64,000 bases of DNA, from contig JAESUZ010002553.1 of assembly GCA_017311185.1 (NCBI GenBank), positions 744,001-808,000 of the forward strand, written 5' to 3'. Source of the stretch: Proteles cristata cristata. Taxonomy: Eukaryota; Chordata; Mammalia; Carnivora; Hyaenidae. Below are positions 34,945-46,004 of the stretch, piece after piece (the stretch's first letter is position 1; each line of letters starts with the position of its first letter). The translations under genes were made by a program, and so were the position numbers. Below the pieces are notes generated by a model that was not told the DNA's origin, made no database searches, and saw only the letters and a list, made by a program, of their open reading frames with translations.

Positions 34945-35348
34945 CGCGCCGCTCCAGTAGCGGCACAAAGAAGCAGTTTGTGTGCTCAGCCTCCCCCAGG
35001 ACCAGTTGTCGCGAGGGGACCTGGTGTGCAGATATTTGGCAAGTACGGTCTTTCTATGCACCGAGCGGAGATTTTTCTGTCTCGGACTCTCTCCTTTTCC
35101 CCTCTCACTTCCCGTAGAGGGTAGAGGGGGATCGCCTCCCACCCTGGAGGCTCTGATCCCGGCCTGATTTTACCTTCCCCGGTTCGCACTCACGTTAGAA
35201 GGCTTTCTCAGTGGATTCTGCGTCCTTTTTCTCTGAGTCTCTCAGGTTTTGTATGGTTTCCAATGGCTTCAGATCTTTTCTGTGTGATGTATGGGCGCGA
35301 GTGCAAGTACGGAGCTCCTTACTTCTCCGCCATCTTGCCCTCATTCCC

Positions 35349-35364
35349 TGGATCTCGTTTTTTT
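35349..35364 (+). repeat. Target-site duplication of the younger L1, right copy
   Basis: Identical to 28228-28243. Old-L1 text resumes directly after it (ATCCGTTTCATCATC). Confidence 0.92.
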
Positions 35365-36950
35365 ATCCGTTTCATCATCTTGTATCTTTTTATTGGAGGA
35401 TTTAGTCCATTTACATTAAAAATAATTATTGATAGATATGTATTTATTACCATTAGTTACTTGTTTTATGGTTGTTTTTGTCGTTTTTCTCTGATCCTTT
35501 CTTCTCTTGCTCTATTTCATGATCTGCTGGCTTTCTTTGGTGATATACTTGGATTGCTTCCTCTTTATTCTTTGCAAATCTATTACGGGTTTTTTATTTT
35601 TAATTTAGGATTGTATATAACATCTTCAGCATATAAGTTTATATGAAGCTGATGGTTGCTTATGTTTGAACCCATTCTTACTCCGTTCTACCCCATGTTT
35701 TAGATAAATATTGTCAGGGGCACCTGGGTGGCTTAGCCGGTTAAGCGTCCGACTTTCACTTAGGTCATGATCTCACGGTTCGTGGGTTCAAGCCCCTCAT
35801 TGGGCTCTGTGCTAACTGCCAGCTCAGAGCCTGGAGCCTGTTTCAGTCTGTGACTCCCTCTCTCTCTGACCCTCCCCTGTTCATGCTGTCTCTCTCTCTC
35901 TCTCTCCTAGAAATAAATAAAACATTTTTTAAAAATTTAGATATATATTGTCATACCATACATCCTTTTAGTTTGTGAATCCTTTGACTGATTTTTGGAG
36001 TTATAGTTATTTTTACTCCTCTTGTGTTTCCCTATATTTTATACTCTCACTTTACTACTCAAAGAGTGCTGTTTAATATTTCTTGTAGGGTTGTGTCAGG
36101 AGTCATGACCTTTAGTTTTGTTTGTCTGAGAAACTCTTCATCTCTTCTTCTCTGAATGATTGCCTTATTGGAAAGAATATTCTTGACTGCAAATTTTTTC
36201 CTTTTGGCACTTTGACTATATCATGCCACTCCCTTCTGGCCTGCAAAGTTTCTGCTGAAAAATCCACTGATAGCTTTATGGGGTCTCCCTTTTATATAAC
36301 TGTCTTCTTTTGTCTTGCTACTTTTAAAATTCATTATCACTATTTTTTTTTGTCATTTTGATTACTATGTGTCTTGGTGTGGACTTCCTTGGGTTGTTTT
36401 TTTTTGGGGGGGGCAGATTTCTGTGCCTCTGGATCTAGATATCTGTTTCCTTCCCCAGATTTAGGGAAGTTCTCAGCTATTGTTTCTTCAAATTTTCTGC
36501 CCCATTTCCTCTCCTTCTTCTGGCATCTCTATAACACAAATGTTATTATACTTAATGGATTCACTGAGTTCCCTAAGTTACACTCATTTTGTAGAATTTT
36601 ATTTTCTATCACGGGCTCAGGTGGATTACTTTCCATTACCCTGTCTTTCAGGCTTCTAATTTGATCCTCCACTTACCCTAGTCTCTACTTATTCCAACTA
36701 GTGAATTTTTAAATTGTATTTGTTATATTCTTCATCTCTGATTGGTTCTTTTTATCTCTTTGTTAAGAGTCTCACTGATGTCCTCCACTCTTTTCTCAAG
36801 TCCAGTTTCAGTATCTTTATGATCACTACTTTAAATCTCTAACAGGCATATTATTTATATCAGTGTTCCTTTGGTCTGTTGCTATGATTTTGTTCTCTTC
36901 TTTCATTTGGAACCTATCCCTCTCTTCGTTTTATCAAACTCTCTGTGTCT
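35365..36950 (-). pseudogene. Old LINE-1: ORF2 N-terminus and ORF1 relics
   Basis: After the insertion the old L1 continues with endonuclease-start and inter-ORF text (TTTATTGGAGGATTTAGTCC at about 35390), then ORF1-region text. Examples are TTTCTTGTAGGGTTGTG, CTTCTGGCCTGCAAAGTTTC and CCAGATTTAGGGAAGTTCTC, the last matching the ORF1 RRM region of the younger copy. All frames are interrupted. A SINE lies at 35716-35934. Confidence 0.8.
35716..35934 (+). mobile_element. Carnivore SINE, CTTTCACTTAGG subtype
   Basis: Head GGGGCACCTGGGTGGCTTAG and diagnostic CGACTTTCACTTAGGTCATG, with a CTAGAAATAAATAAAACATT tail. Target duplication TTTAGATAAATATTGTCA / TTTAGATATATATTGTCA (35699-35716 and about 35936-35953). 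Confidence 0.94.
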
Positions 36951-38206
36951 GTTTTGTGTGCTAGGAAAAGTCAGCTACATCTCGTGCTCTTGAAAGTAAT
37001 GGCCTTATTAAGAAGAGGTCCTGTAGTGCTCTGCAGTGCATTGTCATCTGTTCACCAGAACCTGGTGTCTCGGGGAGTGTCTACTATGTGTGTCACATGT
37101 GCCTTGTTGTTGTAGCCTAGCTACTTTTTCTTTCAGTCCAGTCATCCACACAGACTCTCTTTCCCCATTGTGGGCAGTATTTGGTGGGGTGGGGCATGCA
37201 ATTTAAGCATGTGTCTGCCAGCCTATTTGTGAAATGAGACTACAGCTGCAGGTGCAGGGATGGGGGCTGTGCAGGTGAAGCATGAAATTTTAACAAGATG
37301 CACCTTGGGCTTCCACAGGCCTGCTGCCACTGCCACCACTGCTATGGCCAAGGCCCCACAAGGTGCACTAGTCACCTCCCCACTAGTCAGGAGATGCAGT
37401 GTTGGTAAGGTTTGTGCTAGTCTTCTGGGGAAGGGTACTCACAGAGCTGGGACTTAGGCAAGTTTGACTTGGAAGAGTGGATGTGCCAAAGTATGGGGGT
37501 GGGTTTCTTGGTGAGGTTGGCTAAGCAAGTTAGGTGGTGAACGTCAGTGCCATGCTGGTTCCCTCAGGTGGCCAAGTGTTTATGGCGGGTGGGAGGGGGA
37601 AATGACACCTAATAGCTCCTCGGCTCCTGAAGGGTCTGGCTATGATATCTTCCCCCTCCTAGATGTGCTCTGAGACGAGTAAATAGCAATCCCTCCCGTA
37701 TGTCCCAGAAGTTTTCAAACTACTGCTTCTACAGTGTATCTCTATGAGCTGTTTGTCGTGCTGTCTCTTTAAGGCCAAGAACTCAGCTTCCTTCACACTT
37801 GGGGTTCTCCAGAACTAAGCAGCTGATTTTTAAAAATCCAGGCCTTAAGTCCCTGTGGCTATAAGAACCCACAAAATTCAGTGCCTCTTATGGGGATTCT
37901 TTTTCCCTACATGGACTCCCCAGTGTGACAGTCTGTTTCTCACTCTTCTTCACATCTGTGGCTCCCCTCCAGCACCTGCCCCCACCACCGCCGACAGTCA
38001 CGGTTCCTCTCTCTTCCCACTGCATCTCCACCCTTCCTGCCCTCTACAGTGTGGCCTCTTCTCTACCTGCAGTTGTGTAGTTCGTTCTGCCAGTTTCCAA
38101 GTGGTTTTCTGGGTTTCTGCTGTTGTGAGTGTTATCTGGATGTATTCATGAGATGAGGTGAGCTGAGGGTCCTCTTCCTCCTCCATCCTCCCCAACCTCC
38201 TCTAGA
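36951..38206 (-). promoter_or_regulatory. Old LINE-1 5' UTR (relic promoter)
   Basis: GC-richer text with L1 5'-UTR landmarks such as GGTGTTATCTGGATG-like and TCATGAGATGAGGTGAGCTG near the 5' end (38121-38165), ending in antisense CCTCCTCCATCCTCCCCAAC. It has lost most CpGs. Confidence 0.7.
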
Positions 38207-38259
38207 CTGGAAACTTCTTCCTCTGTGTACCTGTTGGCTCAGTCTCACAATTCACTGAG

Positions 38260-38545
38260 GCCTGTAGTTAGAGGTCATCTCATAATAGAGGTTCTTCCTG
38301 ACCTTCCTCCCCGAAAGGACATATTCATTTTATCCCTTTATGGTCCTTTACTATTCTTCGTGGCACTTACTGCCATGTGAAACATGCATTTTCCATGTGT
38401 TTGCTTATTTATTATATATGCCCCTGTGATGGAGCATAGGCTTCATGAGAGCAGGATCCTTGTCTGTTTTGTTTACCATGGTTCTTCTACCACCTACCAC
38501 TGTGCCTGGCATGGAACGACACTCAATAAATATGTGTTGAAGAAA
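38260..38545 (+). repeat. L2 3'-end fragment
   Basis: GGCTTCATGAGAGCAGGATC, CTTGTCTGTTTTGTTTACCA and TGTGCCTGGCATGGAACGAC, then CTCAATAAATATGTGTTGAA, reproduce the L2 terminus well. Confidence 0.82.
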
Positions 38546-39366
38546 GCTGCTCCTGCAGTTTCTGAACATGGCAGGGATGGGGATTGGGGCAAATGGACCT
38601 CTGGCATGTCCTGCCTCCTAAAACCAAAACCAAATTGTAATACAATTTGAATATTAAGATGGTATCTAAAATTTTGCATACATAACTTGTATATATTGTA
38701 CATTACACCTAAAATATATAAAAAGCTTTTAAATCTGCACTATGTATCATGGCCATGAGAAGCTGTTCTTGGGATCTGATTACGTGAACATTGCATAAAC
38801 AGCCCTGTTTGACTATGATCACTACAAGTTCAAGAAGCTGTGGCATGCCCATGATTCAGGACATACAATTCAATTGGATCAGCTGAAATTCTGAGCATGT
38901 TGTGGTTTTTCCATAACACCTGACAATATAATTCCCCTACTAGTATATTGTGCAGTTTTATTTCAAGTCAAATTAAAACCACAAAGTTATGGGTTTGGGG
39001 AAGAGGAGGTAGAATATAACACATCTCATAGCTTTTTGTTTCTGAATTCTCATACTTTCTGTAGCACACTGCATCGGAAGTAAAAATTTGTCAAAAATAT
39101 TAGGGGAAATGATTGAAGAAACTTTTGACAGGATGGCTGAGAAGAAAATGGGAGAGGCAACATTTTGAGTCCAGTTATATTTACCACAATGTAAAAATAA
39201 GCTCTCATAATCCCCTTGTCCTCACTGTGCCCCAAGCAAATGACACAGACATGGAAAGATTTATGTAATTCAATGGGTTTCACGCTGTTAGGAAGAAATA
39301 TTGGAGAGAGGGAGTGTCACTGGGAAACCCTGACTGTAAATTTGGCTTTTCACCAGCCTGACCTAT

Positions 39367-39400
<34 letters not shown>

Positions 39401-41309
39401 CACGCATGCGTGTACACATGCTCATACACATGCAAGTGTATTCCAGAAACAGTTAAGAGATATTTCATTTTGTTCCTCAGCAGCTCTGCCTCATTCCCAT
39501 TTATTACCACTTACTCTTCTTTATTCTTTTCTTACAACTCAAAGAAAAAGCATAATCTTACTGTCCCTGAGTTCTTCCCCATCTATGACTTCATGGCTCC
39601 CCAGCTGTGCTTTTTTCCTCTGTTTTATAGTAAATAATTGTAAAGCATTTTCATTTATCTAGAAAATTTTTATTGAGTGCCTACTAATTCTAAGCACTAG
39701 AGAAACAACTGATAAAGCTTTTTGAACACTTTCTATGATCTCAGTAAACTCTCAGAGAGCTTTTAAAGATACTGGTTGAAAAGTCCATCAAAGAAATATG
39801 TTGAGAAAAAAGTAAACAAATGATGTTCCTTTCTCTTGCAGAAGACAGACACTTAATCCTGGTGTTCTGTGGAAAACTTTTCTTTAAGATATATAGGGAA
39901 GTATGTATGCCAGTGGTTCTTTAGCAAAATAACTACAAATTCTAACACTCGAGAAGAATGCCTCAGAAGAAGCCAGGACCAGATGTTTCATGATATACAC
40001 ATGAACAGCACACAGGAACATGCTTATGTATTCTTTCAGCCTTTCTTCATCGAGCTGAGATGCCTAAACCAGAGATACAGGGAGGGTTATGCCAACATTG
40101 TATAGAAAATTCTCAGCCTCTCTTCATGCCTAAAAATAGAAATATAAACACTGTTTCAGAGACTAGCTGAGTAGGTGGCCTCTTGGGTATAAAGGATGTC
40201 TTTTTTTAGGGACGTTTTAATCAGCAAATTATTGAGATGACATCATGTATTGTTGTTAGCTGAATTCTGTGGTAGAAAGTGCGTAGGAAGAAGCCATAGT
40301 ACTTTGGGAACTTAATGGCATTCACTATTTCTCTGGTTATTTGAAACCAAGATTGGAGCAACAGTTCCAAAAGCAGAAATACTTGTTTTATGGAAGAGAT
40401 TTCTTTGCCTCTCCATTGGCTCCATGAGTGGACTCTGTTGGAGTATTTCATGAGAGTTGTGAATGTGGAAGGTATAAAAAGCATTGCTAGGTTATGCTGC
40501 CATTTGGGCTGTTGGAAAAGTTCCTGGGAGCACAGGGGTTAGGTAGCCCTTTCTACCTGTGCAGGGGAGCCTCTGGACAACTGGGATGACTGGGAAAAGG
40601 GAAGTACTGACATTTGATTTTCTGATGAACTCCGCTAATAGGAAAACTCGTAATTATTCCCATGCTTGGAGTTGAAAATATTTCTGAGAAGTCTGTTTAC
40701 CTTTCTTAGTAAATACTATTTAGAAGCTATAGTGGAACTTTGTTCATGTTTGAAAATCTTGCATCACTGGACATTGTAAATTCCCTGCACTTGTACAGTA
40801 GAGATCATTAACTGTGGCCTAAGTCTATAGCATGGGATTGTACATGGATGTTGAAGTTTGGACTAAATCCCTCATAAAGGCTTGTATGCTGCCTTTTTGA
40901 GACCTAATACTTAAGATTCTCGATAGCTGTATGTGCCTATTCTGTGGACTCTCAGCCACAAGCATTTTGAGAAGAAAGATGGAGAATTTATCTGTAAAAG
41001 CTGGATACTTATTAAGTGACAAGGGAATGATTAAAACCGAAAGCCTTAAAGATTAACAGCTTAAAACAACCCCCTCCTATAAATGAATAAAATGAGACCA
41101 AGAGAAGTGGGATAAATCCTTCAGAGGAAAGCCACAGAACAGGTTAAAAGCAGAGACAGGCCAGGCCTCTGTTTCCTAGGAGACTCTTTTTACCGTACCA
41201 TATCTCTGACTGTTGGCACAATCCACTGGGGTTTCAACAGCAGGCTTGGGACAAAGGGGAATCCCCACCAGTCAGGAGCCTGGTCACTCCTTTGGGTAAG
41301 CCCTTTTGC
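38546..41309. other. Mostly single-copy stretch
   Basis: No gene recognised. It contains a (TG)n tract (39368-39397) and a tiny antisense L2-like end (39665-39712). Open frames across the TG tract (39216-39662 and 39365-39637, plus; 39280-39510, minus) are repeat artefacts. Confidence 0.5.
39368..39397 (+). repeat. (TG)n microsatellite
   Basis: About 15 TG units, followed by an alternating purine-pyrimidine patch (ATGCACGCATGCGTGTACAC). Confidence 0.96.
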
Positions 41310-41520
41310 TCAAAGCTATCATTTATTTGACCCCCTACTGTGACCATATTCTGTTCCAGTTTCTTTGATCCTCACAACACCACCATGAGGTAGTATTATC
41401 ATTGTGTTAACTTTACAGATGGGCAAATTAAGTTCCAGCTACCTTAAGGAGCTTGCTCAAGGATATACAAGTAGAAAGAGACTGAGCTGAGATCCAAATC
41501 TTGGTCAGTGAGACTTGAAC
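41310..41520 (-). repeat. MIR element, antisense
   Basis: Antisense landmarks run in order: TCACAACACCACCATGAGGT, TTTACAGATGGGCAAATTAA, GGAGCTTGCTCAAGGATATA and CTGAGCTGAGATCCAAATC. Good MIR order. Confidence 0.85.
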
Positions 41521-43363
41521 ATATCTTCTCTCTACTGCCTAGTATCCTTCACTGTTGCTCCTGGTGTGGAGTGGGGGATGGTGCCCTGTTCAAACATCTC
41601 CTGCCCAGCCCCAGAGATCACTGCCATGCTTGGCAAGATTCCTGGCACCTGTGATCTTGGAGCCAGCTGCAGCTAGACTTTGCAGGCATCGGAGGCTGAG
41701 CTGGGTGGGCATGTCACTCCCAACTGTGTGAATGAATGTTTGATTTGCCTTAGCTCACCATTGGGTGGAGTCCACTTTGGGCAGAACACTTAGTGGCTGA
41801 ATAAACACTCAGAGCATCTTGGAAAGGCTGCATGAACTGGTGGTTTGACACTGATTTTGGCTGTTTGGAGAGGTGCCACTGAAAGCCAGCTTCGACCACT
41901 GGTGCGCTATTGAGAGACCTTGTCTTCTTAGCCTCTCACTGTCCTAATTTCCTTGGAGGTCAACTGAGGACAAACAAATCCTGTTATTTCTGCTGAGTTT
42001 CTCTTCTCCAGGCTGAGGACAGAGGCAGGAGAGCCTCTGAAATTCTGGACAAAATAAACTAAATGCAGCCAAAATGGAAGATGCTGCTTCATAATTTCAT
42101 ACCTTGGAGAATGATAGGGATGCACAACCCTGGGCACAGATTAAAGACACACTTTTTATTTTCTATTCTCAGAGGCCCTTGGGGCTGGCCCGTTAGCAGA
42201 GTTGTTTCCTTTTATCACCTCAAAGCCTGAGATAGAGGCGTTGGGAGCTTCTTCTGTGGGTCCATCACCTGGCTCTGACTTGACTCTCACAAAGGTTTAA
42301 TGCAATTAAACCATGACCATGAGCCTGAGATAAGTGCAGAATAGTGGGAGCTGGAACGTGATAGTGAAAGCTGCTGTGTAGATATTGGAGACACATGGAC
42401 AGGGAGAGCGTTCCCAATGAGCCAAGACAGCCTGTTGCATGGAGGAAGTTGGGGAGGCTCTGCTGTGAATGATTCACTTTAAAGCTGGAGTGTGAATATC
42501 AGGGACTGTTTCGTAGTATTTTTTCATTAGTCCGTATAAATATCTAATCTATACCCATGTGAAAACTCACAGGAGATCCCAAAACTAACCTAGAAAAATG
42601 TCTGGCAAAGTGAATGTTCTTGAGTGCATAAAATCAGTTTTTTTTTGTCTGATTGAATGAGGCATTTGGCGATTGAAGATGTTTGGTGGGATAATAAAGT
42701 GCCACTACTTCGTCAAAGATGAAAGAAAAGCAAGAGACAAAGAAGATAAGACCATCTAGCATTGGTATATAGAAATCCATTTCTGCTAAAAATATTCCAA
42801 AGGAGAGCCAACTCTGGAGCTTGAGACCTGCATCTTTGACTTTTAAAATAGTTTCCTTTTCTATTCCCTGTTGATCTCTATCCAAATAAAATAATCACAC
42901 TCAAGTAAATTATTTCTCACACTGTGTTTCACAGAGAACACTGCAATTACTGTGGAGCTGAACAATTACTGACAGACATAAGGGACATGTTGCTCTAAGT
43001 TGCCTGGAAAGGTGTCTAAACAGTTCAGTGACTTTATGTGATTAATGAGCATGCAAGAGTCAACAGTAAAGCTGGGAGCTCTGAGTTCAATTTCTTTTCC
43101 TTGACGCTAATGAGCAAGGGACAGAGACTAGCTTAGATTTAGGATATTAAATTAGGATAATTTAGAATGATGATAATGTAGGCCTGAATAAGAGTTGTGC
43201 CCCCGTTTTTATCTATGTGCCAATTTAGGCCCTTTTTTATTTTTGTTGAGAAACTATTTGTTGTGGATAAGGAAAAATAGCACTAAAATAAATGCTGAAG
43301 ACTTTTCAGAAAATAAAAAAACAGGTATTTAAAGGGACAGCAGTGAGCTCCTTCTCATCTTTC
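41521..43363. other. Single-copy stretch
   Basis: No gene or dispersed repeat recognised. Small open frames (41928-42137, 42265-42477 and 42634-42885, minus) lack supporting features. Confidence 0.5.
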
Positions 43364-43598
43364 TTTTTTTTTTTTTAATTTTTTTTTTAATGTTTTATTT
43401 ATTTCTAGGAGAGAGAAAGAGAGAGACAGCGTGAGCAGGGGAAGATCAGAGAGAGAGGGAGTCACAGACTGAAACAGGCTCCAGGCTCTGAGCTGGCAGT
43501 CAGCTCAGAGCCCGACACGGGGCTCGAACCCATGAACCGCGAGATCATGACCTAAGCGAAAGTCGGACGCTTAACCGACTAAGCCACCCAGGCGCCCC
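43364..43598 (-). mobile_element. Young carnivore SINE, perfect target duplication
   Basis: The antisense copy keeps the head GGGGCGCCTGGGTGGCTTAG and the diagnostic CGACTTTCGCTTAGGTCATG. The B box (GGTTCGAGCCCC on the sense strand) is intact. The 15-bp target duplication TCCTTCTCATCTTTC is perfect (43349-43363 and 43599-43613). Confidence 0.96.
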
Positions 43599-43799
43599 TC
43601 CTTCTCATCTTTCAAGGGTTCAGCTTAAATAACTGTAAATTACAACTTTTCTTGCCAGGAGAACTTCCTTCACTTGTTTAAGATCTTAGTCCTTGCTCTT
43701 ATAAAATTTCATAGCTCCCTGGATTTTTATTTGCAATATTAATCACAATTGTAATTCTATAGTCACTTGTGTTTTTGTTTGATATCTTTCTTGAGACCA

Positions 43800-43920
43800 T
43801 GAAGGCAGGGATGGTGCCCATGATCTTCTCATATGTATTTCCATCTCCTATTGGGAACATAGTAAGAATTTAATAAAAATGTAGAATGAATGAGTGAATG
43901 AATAAATGAATGAATGAATA
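43800..43920 (+). repeat. L2 3'-end fragment with (TGAA)n tail
   Basis: GAAGGCAGGGATGGTGCCCA, ACATAGTAAGAATTTAATAA and AATGAATGAATGAATAG match the L2 end and its GAAT repeat. Confidence 0.7.
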
Positions 43921-44628
43921 GCTCCTTCGCAACTGCTACTAAATTTCTTGTTAGAACTGCATTATTTACATGTTAAGGTTGTTTGAAGCATTCAGAGAGA
44001 TATTGGTCTGATCAATTCAGTTATTCAGAAGCTAGAAATTTCTTCAGATGGGCTGCTGAAAGTAGGGATACATTTTTCTGAAGTAAATTTTCAGTTTCCA
44101 GATGATAGTGCCAATTTATAGCTATTTATAGCTGTAAATTGACACAGAGCTACTGACAGCACAGAACATCTCAGTTATATTGGGTTTATATTTTTGAAGG
44201 GGAATTACCATATCAAAATGAGATTGCTTCTTCTCTCACTTGTCGGCAAGCTTCATCATTTCCTCATAATCAAGATTTATGAACATCTTATTGGGAAGGG
44301 TTATCAGAGTCATGGAAACCAAATAATGATGGTCATCATTGAGCCTCTCTTATAGGCCATGAGTGAAAAGTCTTTACTGCAGTTCAAGAGTTAGGCCATG
44401 TCCATGGCCCTGGCTTCTTGTAAGCAAAGCTATTCATTCTTAATGTGGCTACCAGATCTATACAAGTGAAAAGTTTTCTTGGAATCTTTTAGACTTTTTC
44501 CCCCCTACTAATTTAAGGGAAGTTTCCGTAATAAATATCAAAGAGCCATAAGTCAACAAAGAACAAAGTCATGAACTGATAAAGGGAAGAAAAATGTGAT
44601 ATCCTTCCCTGCTCTCTTTCAGGATATT
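43921..44628. other. Single-copy stretch
   Basis: No gene or repeat recognised. A near-perfect 12-bp inverted repeat with a 6-base loop lies at 44112-44141 (CAATTTATAGCT / AGCTGTAAATTG). Confidence 0.5.
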
Positions 44629-44638
44629 GAAAACAAGG

Positions 44639-44876
44639 GGTTTTTTTTGTTTGTTTGTTTGTTTTAATATATATATTTTTTTATTTCTAGGAGAGAGAGA
44701 GACAGCATGAGCAAGGGAGGGTCAGAGAGAGAGGGAGACACAGACTCTGAAATAGGCTCCAGGCTCTGAGTGGGCAGCCAGCACAAAGCCCGACGCGGGG
44801 CTCAAACCCACGAACCACAAGATCATGACCCAAGTGAAAGTCAGACGCTCAACCGACTAAGCCACCCAGGCGCCCC
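44639..44876 (-). mobile_element. Carnivore SINE, CTTTCACTTGGG-like subtype
   Basis: Antisense copy with a (GTTT)n-modified tail (about 44641-44665) and a head ending in CCCAGGCGCCCC. Target duplication TGAAAACAAGG at 44628-44638 and 44877-44887. Confidence 0.95.
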
Positions 44877-44887
44877 TGAAAACAAGG

Positions 44888-45757
44888 TTTTTAAGGCAAG
44901 TTGTTAAAATCAGGTGTAGGTGCAAACTTGGACCTTCCATATCTGGTCTGCCTCTAGTTCTGTGTTTTCCCAAAAAGCATTTTTAACTCCATGGAACCAA
45001 AGTAGGCAAGAGGGAATGCTTGGGGCTGCACAAAGTGGCCTGCTGGGAGCACTTGCCTTGTGTTGCCTCACACTGTGCTACTGTGGAGGGCAATGTTCAT
45101 TCCTTGTAGACACCAGTGAAGTGTTTTTTCACACCAGAGATGACAGCAGAATGTTACTCTGAAAACAAGTCAATATTTTCACTTCTGTTTCTATCTGGTT
45201 GACTTTAAAAGGTCAGTTTTCCAGACAGAGAACTGCTCTTCCACTCTCCCATGGTGGAAGTGTGTAGGTCCCTTCCATGCAGCACTGAAGTGCCTCATGG
45301 TTGATGTAATGGAGTGAGGTTTGGTACAGTTGACTGGCCCAGGGACTAGTCCCACGTCCTGGTTTTGGTCTTGACACTACGATTCATCTCAGGCTTCCTT
45401 GCTCTCTGAGTGTATCATATGGTTAAGCCTTAGTTTACTTATCTGGGAAAATGGGTGGACTGAATAGATCATCTCGTCTGATTTGTAGAAACCTTACATT
45501 GGGTGAGTCCATGATAGTCAGTTGAATGGATAGTTAAGTTGAATGGATACTTAAGGTGGTAAGAATATGAGGTTACCCATGCCCAGGTCTGGTGATTTTA
45601 GTGTGTTGTCAGGTCCTTTCACATTCTATCCCACTTTGTTCCTGCTCTTACTATACACTGACAAAAAATACAAAAAGGAAAAATATTGGGGGCATACAAT
45701 GTGTTTACATTTGCCTTTTATACTGTGCTAGTGTGCCTCAAATAGTACTGCTTTATA
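44888..45757. other. Single-copy stretch
   Basis: No gene or repeat recognised. A small near-tandem GTTGAATGGATA(G/C)TTAAG duplication lies at 45521-45553. Confidence 0.5.
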
Positions 45758-45773
45758 CTACTTAGACAATTTA

Positions 45774-45988
45774 TTTTTTTTTTAGTGTTTTACTTATTTT
45801 TGAGAGAGAGAAGAGACAGCATGAGTAGGGAATGGTCAGAGAGAGAGGGAGACACAGAATCTGAAGACAGGCTCCAAGCTCTGAGCTAGCTGTCAGCACA
45901 GAGCCTGACGGGGCTCGAACCCAGGAACCGTGAGATCACGACCTGAGCCAAAGTCTGATGCTTAACTGACTGAGCCACCCAGGCTCCC
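45774..45988 (-). mobile_element. Carnivore SINE
   Basis: Antisense copy with GAGCTAGCTGTCAGCACAGA in the middle. Target duplication CTACTTAGACAATTTA / CTACTTATATAATTTA at 45758-45773 and 45989-46004. Confidence 0.94.
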
Positions 45989-46004
45989 CTACTTATATAA
46001 TTTA

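Larger units (their letters stand above)
28244..35348 (-). mobile_element. Full-length felid LINE-1 (7.1 kb), inactive
   Basis: The 5' end is at 35348 with a YY1-like CAAGATGGCGG motif on minus (antisense CCGCCATCTTG at 35328-35338). Then follow a 2.1-kb 5' UTR (33246-35348), broken ORF1 (32355-33245), a short spacer, broken ORF2 (28366-32308), a 3' UTR and a poly(A) tail (antisense T run up to 28260). A perfect 16-bp target duplication brackets it. It landed inside the old L1, in endonuclease-coding sequence. ORF1 and ORF2 each carry small deletions, so this copy cannot support its own mobility. Their small number and the intact target duplication indicate a comparatively recent insertion. 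Confidence 0.96.
33246..35348 (-). promoter_or_regulatory. 5' UTR/internal promoter of the younger L1
   Basis: This is the 2.1-kb region upstream of ORF1. Its outer 0.9 kb (about 34480-35348) is GC- and CpG-rich, unlike the rest of the window. It begins with a YY1-like site and contains the duplicated 195-bp unit and a long purine tract, listed separately. In L1 this region drives Pol II transcription from +1. Whether this copy is active cannot be told from sequence. Confidence 0.8.
22996..38206 (-). mobile_element. Old, essentially full-length LINE-1 hosting many later insertions
   Basis: The element starts at 38206 with a GA-rich 5' end (antisense CCTCCTCCATCCTCC), runs through a 5' UTR (about 36950-38206), ORF1 relics (about 35990-36930) and ORF2 relics (about 35500 down to 23280), and ends with a carnivore-type 3' UTR and tail at 22996. 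A direct repeat CTGGAAACTT lies at 22986-22995 and 38207-38216, immediately outside both ends. Removing the younger L1, four SINEs and a DNA transposon leaves about 6.6 kb, the normal full length of L1. ORF2 pieces can still be read on minus (23819-24001, 25128-25337, 27677-27883), but no long frame survives. Confidence 0.88.

Noticed and set aside
34574..35189. Overlapping frames on both strands in the CpG-rich region as a possible gene or ORF0
   Set aside because: They come from the tandem L1 promoter units. CpG richness removes stops in all frames. No support for a conserved protein.
38640..38960. Possible processed pseudogene
   Set aside because: No reading frame resembling a known protein, no poly(A) and no target duplication.
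39216..39662. 148-codon plus frame with CVCVCV stretch
   Set aside because: Produced by the (TG)n microsatellite.
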